64,000 nt of DNA, taken from assembly GCA_037953745.1 (NCBI GenBank), contig JBAKBP010001392.1, forward strand, positions 62,001-126,000, given 5' to 3'. Below, in pieces: positions 1-12,046 of the stretch. A model generated the notes under the pieces. That model made no database searches, was not told the origin of the DNA, and was given only the letters and a program-made list of their open reading frames with translations. Numbering within the stretch: position 1 is the first letter of the stretch; each line of letters opens with the position of its first letter. The position numbers were made by a program, and so were the translations under genes. This stretch comes from Lithodes maja. Lineage: Eukaryota > Arthropoda > Malacostraca > Decapoda > Lithodidae.

Positions 1-20
1 AACACGTGAACTTATAAAAT

Positions 21-206
21 GCTGAATATCCACAGGGAAGAAAGGAAAATAAACACGGAGTCCCAAGCGCTTTCGTGTATTACATCTTCAGGGGAAAGAG
101 GACAGGCAGAGAATTATCTGCCTGTCCTCTGTCCCCTGACTATGTAATACTCGAAAGCGCTTGGGTCTCCGTTTTTATTTTCCTTTCTTCCCTGTAGATA
201 TTCAGC
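21..206. repeat. Foldback inverted repeat (hairpin)
   Basis: Bases 21-115 are the near-perfect reverse complement of 116-206, with almost no spacer. The outer ends read GCTGAATATC and GATATTCAGC. Transcription would give one long hairpin. It directly abuts the 3' end of the neighbouring LINE. It carries no coding potential and looks like a palindromic MITE or foldback unit. Confidence 0.85.
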
Positions 207-222
207 AATATATATATATATA

Positions 223-246
223 TATAAGAACATAAGAACATAAGAA
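223..246 (-). repeat. CR1 3' terminal octamer repeat
   Basis: Three tandem octamers, TTCTTATG, TTCTTATG and TTCTTATA on the minus strand, close the LINE. CR1 elements end in variable numbers of an 8-bp repeat used in target-primed reverse transcription, so this marks the true 3' end. Confidence 0.75.
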
Positions 247-451
247 AATGGGAGTCTGCAGAAAGCCGATTGGCCTAAGCAAGGCAGATCCCTGTCCCAC
301 ACAACCCCAATTACAAAGCCCAATTATAGGTTCAACACTCTAATACCCTGAGGATCATCTTACCAAAACGGTTAGAGATTAACGCAGGATTACGGGGGTC
401 TGCAGAGCGCTGATTGGCCCAACCCTGCTGATCCCCATTCACACCCAACCC
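247..451 (-). repeat. Duplicated motif in LINE 3' UTR
   Basis: Two imperfect copies of a roughly 60-bp block lie at 247-306 and 392-451. Both contain TCTGCAG, then GATTGGCC, then GATCCC and an ACACAACCC-like end. They sit between the ORF stop and the terminal octamers. Confidence 0.65.
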
Positions 452-3129
452 TTCTCGTCCATATGCTTATCCAATTTTATCTTAAAGCTCCCTATCGTTT
501 TTAATCCCACTATAGCACTTGGTAGTCCATTCCACCCATCTACAACTCTGTTACCAAACCAATATTTGCCTATATCTTTTCTGAAACGAAATTTATCTAA
601 TTTGAAACAATTGGTAAGAGTTCTTTCGCTATCACTGAGCTTTAGTACATTTGTCATGTCCCCTTTGTTAATCCCACTAACCCACTTGAACACCTCTATC
701 ATATCCCCTCTAACTCTGCGTCTCTCTAACGAATGTAAGCCTAATTTCTTCAACCTTTCTTTATACGGAAGATTTCTAATATTATGGATCATTTTTGTCA
801 TTCTACGTTGTACTCTCTCCAATGAATCTATGTCCATTCTGTAATAAGGACACCAAAATTGAACAGCATAATCCATATGGGGTCTCACTAATGACAAGTA
901 AAGTTTTAAGATAACATCAGCAGTTCTGTTACTCACACTCCTTGAGATGAACCCGAGAATCCTGTTTGCCTTGTTTCGAACGCTTATACACTGTTGTCTA
1001 GGCTTCAAATCATTGCTAACAAACACACCTAGATCTTTCTCACAATTCGAGTTTTCTAATTCCACATTAGCTAGTTTATATTTAACATTTGTATGCATCT
1101 TCCCTATCTTTAATACCTTGCATTTGTCAATGTTAAACTTCATCTGCCAATTTACTGACCATTCGTGTAAGGTATCTAGATCCCTTTGGAGGCACTCTAT
1201 ATCTCTAACTGAATCAATTGTTCTCCCCATTTTGGTATCGTCTGCAAATTTACTTATCCTACTAGTTATACCTAAATCAAGGTCATTTATGTATATAACA
1301 AACAACAGAGGACCTAATACAGATCCCTGGGAGACACCACTTTTGACTGCTCCCCATTCTGACTTCGTACCATTTATGCTGACTCTCTGCTTCCTACCAA
1401 TTAGCCATGACCTAATCCATCCCAACAACGCCCCACCTATTCCATGCGCCTCAACCTTTCTCATCAATCTCTCATGGGGGACTCTGTCGAAAGCTTTACT
1501 GAAATCTAAATATATTATATCATATGACTTGTCATTATCTACTGCTTCATATACCTCTGAGAAAAAGCTAAGCAAATTAGTAAGGCAAGAACGTCCCTGA
1601 GTGAATCCATGCTGAGAAGAATTTATTAAATTAAATGTATCTAAGTGGTTTCTAATTTTACTAGCAATAATTGACTCTAGTAGCTTTCCTATGATTGATG
1701 TAAGACTAATGGGACGGTAATTGGATGCTATTGATTTGTCACCTTTTTTGAAGATCGGAACTACGTTTGCAAGCTTCCAAGCTTCTGGAACTATACCTGT
1801 CTCCAATGACTTGTTAAATAAAAATGTTAATGGGTAACTTAACTCATCCCTACATTCTTTTAATACTCTAGCATATACCTCATCAGGACCAGGCGATTTA
1901 TGAGGTTTCAGTCTGTCAATTTCCTTAAGCACATCATTTCTACTTATAGTAACCGTACTTAACCTATTTTCTATACTATCGCTATATACCTTACGGACTT
2001 CTGGAAACTGTGCCAAATTTTCATTAGTGAAAACGGAAAGAAATTGACTATTTAATGTTCTGCACATTTCTAAATCATTTTCTGTCATTTCTCCTATCGA
2101 AGTTTTAAGGGGACCAATTACATCTCTAACCTTGGATTTATATAGTTGGTAAAAAGCTTTAGGATTATTTTTTGAGTCATTGGCAACCTTAATTTCATAA
2201 TTTCTTTTTTCTTTCCTAATATCCTTTTTTACCTGTCTTGATAGATTCTGATAGTAAGCAAGTAGGTGAATTTCGCCTTTTCTAATTTTTCTATATATTC
2301 CTCTCTTTTGTCCTAGAAGATCTAATAGTCTATTATTCATCCATTTGGGTTGGTTCTGTGTTGATCTAAATTTTCTTTTGGGGATGTATTTATTTTGTGC
2401 ATTGAATACTGACTTGATAAAATTATCGTATGTATCTACCAAGGTTGACGTCTCTTCCTGACTTAAGATGACAGGTGCCTGAGAAGGGGTACACTCATTT
2501 GGACACCTGGATCGACTTCATTTTTTGACCATAGGGTCCGCTAATAGGGCTCTTCTTAACCCACCATAATTGGCTTTTCTAAAGTCAGGTATTAATGTTG
2601 TATTCTCTCTGGTATTACCTTTCCATTGTATATTAAAATACACAGAATTGTGGTCACTATTTCCTAGGTGGTCCCCTATCTCTACATTATTTACCATATG
2701 TTCATTGTTACTGAAAACTAAATCGAGAATATTATTACCTCTAGTCGGCGTATCTATGAATTGAAATAAAAAACTATCTTGTACTACCTCTATAAACTCC
2801 TCAGAATCAGAGTCTCCTATTTGATGCTGCCAATCTATATTCGGAAAATTAAAATCCCCCATAATGCACACATTGCTAAACCTTGATGCCATTTTAATTT
2901 CCTCCCATAATGACGTTCCGTCATTTCTACTCATATTTGGCGGTCTATACATAACTCCAATAACTATGGTCTCACTACCTTCGTTAACCTCTACCCAAAC
3001 ACTTTCATTATCGTTATTTAGTCTAATACCTGATTTAATACAGCTTTTTAATGTACTCCTGACAAACACTGCTATACCGCCACCCCTCTTACTTGTTCGG
3101 TCATATTTAAACAAACTATATCCTGGTAT

Positions 3130-3134
<5 letters not shown>
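439..3134 (-). pseudogene. LINE ORF2: endonuclease-reverse transcriptase, one internal stop
   Basis: One reading frame runs from about 3134 down to 439 and is broken by a single TGA at 2518-2520. Upstream of it is the APE endonuclease part, with YRPP, GDFNFPNIDW, an ILDLVFS stretch and the catalytic GNSDHNSV motif. Downstream are an RT N-terminal region, NYRPISL, the DFSKAFDRVPH block with the first catalytic Asp, SQGSVLGPLLF, the FADD catalytic box (near base 1245) and a CR1-type C-terminal domain. The frame is the same on both sides of the stop, and TGG to TGA is a plausible single change. The enzyme would nick target DNA and copy the element RNA. The copy is probably dead because it is 5'-truncated as well as interrupted. 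Confidence 0.88.
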
Positions 3135-3404
<270 letters not shown>

Positions 3405-3407
<3 letters not shown>

Positions 3408-3761
3408 GCCCTGATTCTATGCAGGATTAACAATTGATACAGGTGAGTTCTATTCCACTGGGACTTCCAAGTTCATATAAGTACATATAAATAAAAGCAA
3501 ACTGAGGATAAGTATATCGCAAAATATGGTTTAACAATACAGCTTTATTACCCCTTCACTATATATGGGAAATAATCTGGAAACATGGAACACGAGTCAC
3601 TACCAGTGAATAGTACTTAAGCTTATCACTAATTCCTAGCACAGTCGCGGAGCTAGATGAGGAGCAGGTATTCTGTCCAACTTCACTTGTAATCGAGAAA
3701 GCTTTAACACTGGGAGATTATTGAGAGCGAAGTATTTCTAAGGAGTGGTGGCGTACACTAT
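3405..3761. other. Unassigned spacer
   Basis: AT-rich single-copy-looking sequence between the TA tract and the assembly gap. I see no coding frame, repeat or RNA gene in it. Confidence 0.5.
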
Positions 3762-3961
3762 NNNNNNNNNNNNNNNNNNNNNNNNNNNNNNNNNNNNNNN
3801 NNNNNNNNNNNNNNNNNNNNNNNNNNNNNNNNNNNNNNNNNNNNNNNNNNNNNNNNNNNNNNNNNNNNNNNNNNNNNNNNNNNNNNNNNNNNNNNNNNNN
3901 NNNNNNNNNNNNNNNNNNNNNNNNNNNNNNNNNNNNNNNNNNNNNNNNNNNNNNNNNNNNN
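3762..3961. other. Assembly gap (200 N)
   Basis: Exactly 200 undetermined bases, a typical placeholder length, so the true distance across the gap is unknown. Confidence 0.99.
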
Positions 3962-4015
3962 GTGTAAAGTGTTACCATTAGAAGATTTTATTTCAAGTTG
4001 AATGATATCGTCTAA

Positions 4016-4039
4016 TAGTCAGTCAGTCAGTCAGTCAGT
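4016..4039. repeat. (AGTC)n microsatellite
   Basis: Six tandem AGTC units lie just before a 107-bp tandem duplication. Confidence 0.9.
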
Positions 4040-4063
4040 AGCCAGCCCTTACTCTCACAATGG

Positions 4064-4277
4064 GTAGGGAGGATCAGCAAGGAACACGAGAAAGGAAAAA
4101 GAGGTGACAGGAGAAGAACACACAACAGTTTGCCCACAAAAAGCAAGCACACAAACATTCAAAAGCACCAGTAGGGAGGATCAGCAAGAGACACAAGAAA
4201 GGAAAAAGAGGTGACAGGAGAACACACATAACAGTTTGCCGGTAAAAAGCAAGCACACAAGCATTCAGAAGCACCAA
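4064..4277. repeat. 107-bp tandem duplication
   Basis: Two head-to-tail copies start with GTAGGGAGGATCAGCAA at 4064 and 4171. They differ by a few substitutions and small indels. Open frames on the minus strand here simply repeat the same peptide twice, so I treat it as non-coding. Confidence 0.85.
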
Positions 4278-4374
4278 TCACTCAATCAACCGCCGAAATC
4301 AATGGCTTCACCTCACCGGCTAATGGTAGGCAAAATAAATTATATACAAAGTCTGCCTTCAATACTGGTACTGG

Positions 4375-4563
4375 TCATTTATATTTCAGTTACATTTAGA
4401 CAATTTTATTAAGATTAGGAATGATCTGTTGTAGCTCAAAGGATTACATTAGATAGTCTATAGCCTTGTAATGGGCAGACGTTCGTCCTAAGCTGAATAC
4501 AATCATCTAAAATGTAGTTGAAGTCAAATACATAAGACGTCACTAGTACTGAAAGGGTTAAGA
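4375..4563. repeat. Short foldback MITE family, first copy
   Basis: A recurring palindromic unit of about 200 bp has both halves containing CTTAGGAAGGA or CCTTCCTAAGCT next to a TTAGACGAT or TCGTCTAAT box, and outer ends like CAGTACCAG near AACCCTTT. Recognisable copies or halves occur at 4375-4563, 5605-5818, 6215-6318, 6356-6432, 6533-6640, 6690-6895 and 9020-9233. The copies at 5605-5818 and 9020-9233 are reverse complements because they lie in the two arms of the larger inverted repeat. Confidence 0.7.
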
Positions 4564-5034
4564 GGAGTTTTTTAGTTTGTTCCCTAGACCTTCATAAAGC
4601 TCCCCCCCCCCCTTCCCCCCGACCCTCCTTCGAGACATCTTTGTACATTTTTCAGTAGGAAAATGTCCCGATGAAAGGCCAGTTCCTCTTAAATTACAGG
4701 CTCGCTCATGCTCGCCAGGAAAATATCAACACCTAAATGACACGAAAATCTTAAAATATTTACAAAGAAATAGGGTGAAAGGTCTTAAAATCGCCAAACT
4801 AATGGGTCTAACTTCTAAGAATCTGAAAACTAATGGGGCTAAACACGAATGAGTTGGCGGTCAGAAAAAATTACCAGATTTTCTGGTATAATATTATAGA
4901 TACTTAACATCTTTCAAAATATGACGCTTTTTTTATCCGTGTTTTCTGGATAACTTTAGGCGATAATATTCAGTTTTGGAAATATCTGTGAAAGTCAGAA
5001 GGTCCTTTGAGCTGGTTTCAGTGGCTCGCTGTTG
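4564..5034. other. Unassigned spacer
   Basis: AT-rich sequence with C and A homopolymer runs near 4600. I see no gene or clear repeat. Confidence 0.4.
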
Positions 5035-5113
5035 TAAGGACTACACTCTGTTCCAAATAAGTAGGCCAAAACTCCTAAACATTAATCTCTATAACTCATA
5101 AACGACTGAAGTC

Positions 5114-5497
5114 TATCTATCTATCTATTGCCGGACGCCTTACTCCCCTTACGAGGGTGGCCATACACAGAATGCCCCCAAGCGGACCTATTCCCTGTGA
5201 GAGGGACAACCCGAGCCAGTTTAGTGAAGGACTTACAGGATTAACCACTCAAATTAGGATCCGTCTGACTCCGAGGCCCTCTGTGCATCTTGTTAGCACT
5301 ATTTTTATACAGTGGTGTTCGGCTAATCCATCCACTAACCTGCCTTACCCTTAGGTAAGCAGTATGGATTTGTATCAGGTTTACTCCCCTAGACAGGTTA
5401 CCAACCAAGGCTGACGAGTCCCATCCACCCGGATTTGTATAAGGTTGTCTCCCCTAGATGAGTTGCCGACTAAGGCTAATGAGTCCCATCCACCCAA
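5114..5497 (-). mobile_element. 5'-truncated RTE-like LINE 3' end
   Basis: The minus strand ends in (TAGA)n directly after a GCAATAGATAG-type end, matching the 3' end of the longer RTE LINE at 43174-44894. The body is only the 3' UTR and includes two tandem 65-bp blocks containing CTCCCCTAGA and GAGTCCCATCCACCC. It splits the left inverted-repeat arm with AGT at both borders. Confidence 0.75.
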
Positions 5498-6055
5498 AGT
5501 AATTGAGCTAATATTTCTACTATATAGGAAGGGTCAGCCAGGGAATAGGTGTGGAAATGTACAGCCCATTTGCTCTAGCCCTTTTTGAGTTATAGAGGTT
5601 AGGGTTAACCCATTCAGTACCAGGGACGTCCTTTTTATCCTATTGTGGCATCTATTGGACGATTTTCTGCAGCTTAGGAAGGACCTTTAGCACGAATAAG
5701 GCTACAGCCTATCTCAACCAACCCTTTAAACTACCACAGATCCTTCCTAAGCTCCATAATATTGTCTAAATATAGCTAGAATAAAACATAACGCACATCG
5801 CTGGTACTCAAAGGGTAACACTATCTGGCCTACCTATTTGGAACAGGGTATAGTGTCTTGGACTTCCACCCAGCAGGTCCCAGGATGGCGCCCACACTCG
5901 GTGCATTAAAGGTTATTCACAAGCACTGCGTCGTTACCATCCCCCTTGAGCAAGGGGAGGGATAATTATACAATACAGCACCCCAATGGAAATACGCCTT
6001 ATTGGGCTATCCTTATATTGTTGTAGGGAAGAAGGGATCTGCCTTGTTAACCAAA

Positions 6056-7803
6056 GACTAAACAAACAAATCCTTTTGATTCAGCGGGTGAAAGTGTACT
6101 AATGGTAGAAAATTGAGCAAAATCCATACATAAAAAACCCGTCTATGAGTGATTTACAAGTCTTCACAATAAGGTCTAAATAAAAAATAATATATATATA
6201 TACATGAGGCATAATTGAGTTGGTTTTGACCCCTCTGATTCCTAGAGGTCCTTTCTAAGCTTCATAAAATCGTCGAATGATAGCCAAAACAAACTGGTAA
6301 AGCGCGTCATAATCCTAAAGGGGTTGAACGTTTCTGTATGAGGTGACTCCTCTCATATTATATCATCTGTCTATAAGTAGAAGAGTTTTATCAGCTTAGG
6401 AAGGCATTATGGGAGTCAGATAATATAATTGATAATGGGGCCAATGACTTGAAATCTCAAAACTAATGGGGCTAAGAATAAGGGAGAATGGAAGGGAAGA
6501 ATGTATGGAAATGAAAAACGTAACATGATCTCAATTAACCCTCTGATTCCTATATAGTTCCTTCCTAAGCTGAATAAAAATGTCTAATGATAGCCAAAAT
6601 TTAATTCTAGAATCGTGTCATAAAAAACTGAAAGGGTTAATTGGAGCAAAATTCAAAACGAACACATAATTTTCCTTTCAAGATCCGATTACGCATTTCT
6701 TTTCACTTTTCTGGCTCTTATTAGACGATTTTATTCAGATTAGAAAGGGTATATGGAAGTCAAAGGGGTGCTTGAGATAGTGTTTACCCTTATAATTCCC
6801 ACAGATACTTCCTAAACTGTATACAATCGTCTAATGATAGCCTGAATAAACTGTCAAAATGCGTCATGATTTTCGAAGGGTTAAACATTGACATAGACTT
6901 AGGTACGAAATGGCAATAATGACAATATTGCTGTTCATCATAAAACTATAAGAAATATTTATACAGTGAGATGCATATATAATTATCCTTCAGAAACTAA
7001 TATAGTAACAAAATAGATAAAAAGTAGACATTGCTGGAGAAATTATTTATATAATAGACACCCTTTTAAACTCATTTTCTCTCAACTACGCTTCATAGAA
7101 ATCCATATTTTATGGATAACGTAACAATAAATAAACAAGAAGTACGTCGATTTTTTGGTAGCATTCAAGGAGACTACAGCAGGACTCTTCTTCTTCTTCT
7201 TCTTACCTCTGACCAGGTATAGGCTATCCTAGTGTTTACTAGCCTATACCCCTTTGTATGGACATTAGCCTAACATAACAACCTTACCTAACCTATCCTA
7301 GTATTATATGTGGGGGCTGCCGCCCCCACTATTTGGCATCTTTGACAGATTTTTGGTGTATTTTTCTGTGAAATCGGGTTTTTTCAAGTGTCGATAACAA
7401 AATTCCTCCATGCGGACTATAATGCGAAAAATATGGCGAGTCTATTGGTCCCTATTTTCCCTAATAAATTGTTTCTAATAAGGCAGATGTAGTGTTCTTG
7501 AAGATTATCGATTTTTTTTCTATTTTGTAGGTATACATTATCAAGATCAAGGCATACATTGGAATTGTGTAGCATTTCTATATATTTCTATATATACAAA
7601 CAGTAAGTTTTGTAAAGAGAACAATATGAAAATGTTATATATATACTGTATGTCGACAATATAGCCTAGCCTAGGGTTATAAAGACGGAGCCTCAGCCAA
7701 ATTTTGCCATTCTCGAGATAACTAGTCAAGTGGTTAGTTATCTTTAGTTGTTGTCAAGAGGTTTTGGTATAGCAGTTCATGTTATTATTTCTTATATATT
7801 AGT
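6056..7803. other. Repeat-rich spacer upstream of the membrane-protein gene
   Basis: It holds several halves of the short foldback family, a (CTT)n run near 7187-7204, a copy of the TTAGG-bearing dispersed repeat (about 7195-7335, reverse orientation) and a copy of the GGGAAAATAGGGACC repeat (about 7360-7470, reverse orientation). There is no convincing coding frame. The promoter of the downstream gene presumably lies in the last few hundred bases, but I see no clear TATA or initiator. Confidence 0.5.
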
Positions 7804-8604
7804 ATGACCTCAGTTGTGTATAAGACAACAACACAGGCGCTTACTGGTGATTACTTCACACTAAAGGATAAGATGTGCCGCAGTAAGGTACTAGATAGGG
7901 TCCTTTTCGGATTTCTTTTTTGTTTTCATTTCATTGACATCACATGTATGTTGGTCATAAAATATAACTATATAAATAAAGGTGATGCCTTTGGCAACAG
8001 CACTACTCTAGGTGACGCCCTCCCGGCGACAAATATCGTTTTGCTAACTAATGATATCAATCAGGCCATCTTAACCGATTTTCTGAAAATTTTGTCGGTT
8101 ACTCTGCTTTGGTTTTCTCTGCCCACTTCCGTTTTTACTAAAATTATAATCTTGGCCCGAGATATGACGACAGTATTTGGGATGAATGCCGCGGCCCACT
8201 CGCTGTTGTTTTACCTGCAGTTTGTGAAGCCCCTCCAAGGTATTAATATTGTTAATAAGCAACCTTTCCATTGGTGGGGTGTTGGGGAAGGGGAGTGGGT
8301 TGGTGGACTGGTTTTCGTTTTCATAGCTAAAATAATTGTCCACTATGCTTTGTACATGGTAATTGTTTACATCAGCTACCATAAAATTAATGGTTCACGG
8401 CTACAGACTTTCCTTGGTGAGCCGGACCACCAGATGACTGACATTGAAAGTCGGGGATCGAACTCTGATACTGCTGCTCATCACATAATTGTTAGCATAA
8501 GCAGTTCCGATCCCCACCAATCCACCCGCTCTAATGCTACATATCAGAGCTGCAAGTCTGACCTATCTTCTACGCCAGACAGATTGTTTCATGATTTAGT
8601 TTGA
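7804..8604 (+). CDS. Unrecognised four-helix membrane protein, intronless
   Basis: I do not recognise this 266-residue protein. It opens at an ATG after an AT-rich leader and has four strongly hydrophobic stretches at roughly residues 32-52, 92-117, 127-145 and 165-190. A hydrophilic, Ser/Asp/His-rich tail of about 70 residues follows, probably cytosolic if four helices are right. There is no obvious signal peptide and no enzyme motif. Two NxT/NxS sites lie between helix 1 and helix 2. An AATAAA signal follows about 150 bases after the stop. Base composition and codon use differ from the GC-rich DIRS frames downstream. It lies alone between the arms of the large inverted repeat. It could be a host gene, a retrocopy, or cargo from a virus or transposon; nothing visible decides. 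Confidence 0.6.
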   Translation: MTSVVYKTTTQALTGDYFTLKDKMCRSKVLDRVLFGFLFCFHFIDITCMLVIKYNYINKGDAFGNSTTLGDALPATNIVLLTNDINQAILTDFLKILSVTLLWFSLPTSVFTKIIILARDMTTVFGMNAAAHSLLFYLQFVKPLQGINIVNKQPFHWWGVGEGEWVGGLVFVFIAKIIVHYALYMVIVYISYHKINGSRLQTFLGEPDHQMTDIESRGSNSDTAAHHIIVSISSSDPHQSTRSNATYQSCKSDLSSTPDRLFHDLV

Positions 8605-8751
8605 TATTTGGATTTTTTTTTTCAAAATAGTTTATGAGGTATATGTTTAAAGATGGTTGTATCATATTAGTCTTAGTTTAATTGAATTTGTTGTGTTGCT
8701 ATGGAATTGATTGTTTTAGGATGCTTTATTATACCAGTTCTTGAAAGTTAA

Positions 8752-8757
8752 AATAAA
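8752..8757 (+). promoter_or_regulatory. Candidate polyadenylation signal AATAAA
   Basis: AATAAA lies about 150 bases after the stop of the membrane-protein frame and just before the inner edge of the right inverted-repeat arm at 8780. Confidence 0.55.
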
Positions 8758-9313
8758 AAAGATTTGTTTAGGTTTAATTTTTGGTTAACAAGGCAGATCC
8801 CTTCTTCCTTACAACACTATAAGGATAGCCCAATGAGGCATAATTCCATTGGGGTCCTGGACTATAAATTATACCATCCCCTTCCTCAAGGGGGATGGTA
8901 ACGAATCAGTGCTTGTGATTAACCTTTAATGCACCGAGTGTGGGTGCCATCGTGGGACGCCTGCTGGGTGGAAGTCCAAGACACTATATCCCGTTCCAAA
9001 TAGGGTGGCCAGAAATTGTTGCCCTTTCAGTACCAGCGACATGCCTTATATTTAATGCTAGCTATATTTAGACGACATTATGCAGCTTAGGAAGGATCTG
9101 TGGTATTTTAAAGGGTTGGTTGAGAGAGGCTGTAGTCTTATTCTTGCTAAAGGTCCTTCCTAAGCTGAAGAAAATCGTCTAATAGTTGCCAGAATAGGAT
9201 AAAAAGGACGTCCCTGGTACTGAATGGGTTAACCCTAACCTCTATAACTCAAAAAGGGCTAGAGCAAATGGGCTGTACATTTTCACACCTATTCCCTGGC
9301 TGACCCTTCCTAT

Positions 9314-10152
9314 ATTATTTTTATTAATCTCACCACCACACCCCCAATGAAATTAATTAAAGTATATATGATCCACCGGGATTCGAACCCGGGTTATCAC
9401 ACACATATTTTTGCCACCTTAACCATTACACCACCAGGACGGTTAAAGGTTTATGCACACGCCTACGACTTATTATCCATTCTCGAATACTGGATATTAA
9501 TCTAATCATGTTCATACTCCCAACCGCACTATGGTAGCCTACTGTTTAAGTGAGAGGAAAGAATATTCATGGGGCACAGATCATATAGACCGGCCTCTCG
9601 AAGAAATATCCCTAAACCTACTAATAATATTATTTTTATTAATCTCACCACCACACCCCCAATGAAATTAATTAAAGTATATATGATCCACCGGGATTCG
9701 AACCCGGGTTATCACACACATATTTTTGCCACCTTAACCATTACACCACCAGGACGGTTAAAGGTTTATGCACACGCCTACGACTTATTATCCATTCTCG
9801 AATACTGGATATTAATCTAATCATGTTCATACTCCCAACCGCACTATGGTAGCCTACTGTTTAAGTGAGAGGAAAGAATATTCATGGGGCACAGATCATA
9901 TAGACCGGCCTCTCGAAGAAATATCCCTAAACCTACTAATAATATTATTTTTATTAATCTCACCACCACACCCCCAATGAAATTAATTAAAGTATATATG
10001 AATCCACCGGGATTCGAACCCGGGTTATCACACACATATTTTTGCCACCTTAACCATTACACCACCAGGACGGTTAAAGGTTTATGCACACGCCTACGAC
10101 TTATTATCCATTCTCGAATACTGGATATTAATCTAATCATGTTCATACTCCC
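9314..10152 (-). repeat. tRNA-headed SINE in 2.7 tandem copies (315-bp unit)
   Basis: Three units start at 9314, 9629 and 9944, each 315 bp apart; the third stops after about 208 bp. On the minus strand each has a box-A-like TGGTGTAATGGTTAAGG and a box B, GGGTTCGAATCCCGG, with a perfect T-arm stem, so the head derives from a tRNA. The array interrupts the right arm of the large inverted repeat. Tandem SINE copies with exact periodicity suggest unequal exchange or replication slippage after one insertion. Confidence 0.8.
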
Positions 10153-10253
10153 TTAATAGAAATATTAGTTCGATTACTTCAGTCATTTATGAGTTATAGA
10201 GATTAATGTTTAGGAGTATTGGCCTACTTATTTGGAACAGAGTGTAGTCCTTA

Positions 10254-12046
10254 TGTTACGACTGGGGTCCAAATATATCAGGGCTCTTATTCATTGGACT
10301 AGTAATGGCATACATGTTACAACGGAAAGCGCTAGCTCCAACCTCTGAAGTATATTCCCAGTGAACAAAGAACACAAATACTCTACAGAGTTCTATATGC
10401 AATAATAGGCTATCAAACTCTCAATATATGTGCGTCTACTCTAGGCTTAATGTTATGTGAAAACAGCCTATTACTACCTATAACCGAAGGTGCTTGGTTA
10501 TGGTATACAAAGTAAGGTGGTAAGAGAAGTTACAGCTTACGTTACTTTAATCAATAAATGTCAGGCACTCCTGCATGAAAGAAAGTGCACTAAAGTCCTT
10601 CAACACTAACAAGGAATCTTCTTTAAATGTTAGATGCTATAAAGATGCTCGTATCGGAAATGGAACCCAAAAAGGCAGGCAGTGGAACAATGCTCGTGCA
10701 GGCTATACACACAAAAAGGCAGAATATATAATGTCGTCGGAGCCAAGAATATCCTAAACACTACAACACTAATAATAATCGCCACGACAATGCAGTATTC
10801 CTATCAACAAAAAGAGCCTAAGTCGTTTGTGTCTCAATACATCAAACTAGGCTGCGAAATGCTTGTGTAATAATAAAATGGGTATGCATAAAAAGAGTAA
10901 TTAGGTTAATATACTTAATGTCTACTGTGACTGATAAAGTCTAGCTAGAGTCAATGATACGAGATACTGGTGCGCATGGCATGCTGCATAGCCTAGTGCA
11001 AATCTCAAGTCTGTGCGTCAAATATTACGTTATAATGAAGGGTAGCTCTCTTGAGAAACCTTAATACCGAAGTATTAAGCGTTCTCCTGGCGTACCTCAA
11101 AGACAAACAATCGAGACTAGAACAGTGCAGAATGGTATAGGCAAAAAGCCCTCATTCGTGCATGCTCTACTCTCAATGGCACACAGACTAGAATTTACTC
11201 AATCAACTCCAGTTCTCAGGTATGTCGTGCCGCTTTTAACTGAAGCCAGCACTCATAGGAAACAATACCTTTAATATCAGACTCCTAGTCTAGCATTATC
11301 TAATCCAGCAGAACACTAATAATTATAGGAAGCGGCAATATGAAATCCAACCAATGCTTCGTGATCCACTTATCTTAACAACTAACATACATAAGCTATA
11401 TCAGACCTTAACACACAATACAACTGGCCAGCATGAAGCTGATTTTGCTGAGTTAACCAGAGGGGGTATAATATTAATAAAAGATGGTGAAAGATATGGA
11501 AAATGAGAGAGATAGGCAGAGGAAAAGATTCTCAGGTACGGAGCGGGGATAGATAGCAAGGGAAAAAAGATGGGTGTGTTCTAGAAACCAGATCTGAGGG
11601 AGAGAGTGGCGAGGAACTGTATATATACTCGCACTAGCTCTAGCCGCGTGGGAAAAAGGCGGTTACAAGTCAACTAACCACTAACAAAGCTCACAGCATG
11701 GTAAGGACCTCCCTCCACCAACCCCCGCGAGGCAGCCAGCCGTGACGTCATCGAGCGGGACAAAAAACACTGCGCGCCCCCTCTCACTCCGTTCTACTCC
11801 CTCTCTCTCTCCCAGATCCTATCATTACTAGTTAATGATAAAACATATACTTTACAATTAAATATATAAAGCCTTGACATGGGTGAAAACAAAGAGCCTT
11901 TCTGGACTGCCCATGACACGAGCTTTCATATGAAATAAAGCACACTCTAATACATAAACTGTAGCCCCATCCACTGCCCTGGCGATCCTAGTGAGTCACT
12001 GTAGGACAAGCCATGCGGTTCTAACGGAGTGGTTAACGTCACACAC
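10254..12046 (-). repeat. 3' LTR (complete)
   Basis: The LTR begins TGTTACGACTGGGG on the plus strand and ends at GTCACACA, giving TG...CA ends on the minus strand. At about 1.79 kb it is long. A TATATATAC box occurs near 11622 (read on the minus strand as GAGTATATATACAG). A run of C at 12047-12053 is the complement of the polypurine tract. Confidence 0.75.

Larger units (their letters stand above)
5035..10253. mobile_element. Large inverted-repeat structure enclosing a membrane-protein gene
   Basis: The left arm (5035-5113 plus 5498-6055) and right arm (8780-9313 plus 10153-10253) are reverse complements over about 640 bp once one younger insertion is removed from each. The outer ends share AAGGACTACACTCTG and the inner ends share CTGCCTTGTTAACC. 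About 2.7 kb lies between the arms, including the 266-codon gene at 7804-8604. The layout resembles a long-TIR DNA transposon, but no transposase is visible, so it may instead be a segmental palindrome. The right end meets the LTR of the neighbouring retrotransposon base to base. Confidence 0.65.

Noticed and set aside
3745..3981. Open frames across the run of N.
   Set aside because: Artefact of undetermined bases.
9569..10156. Repeated small peptides in the 9.5-10.1 kb region.
   Set aside because: They are copies of the same tandem SINE unit; peptides diverge at the tRNA-like box.
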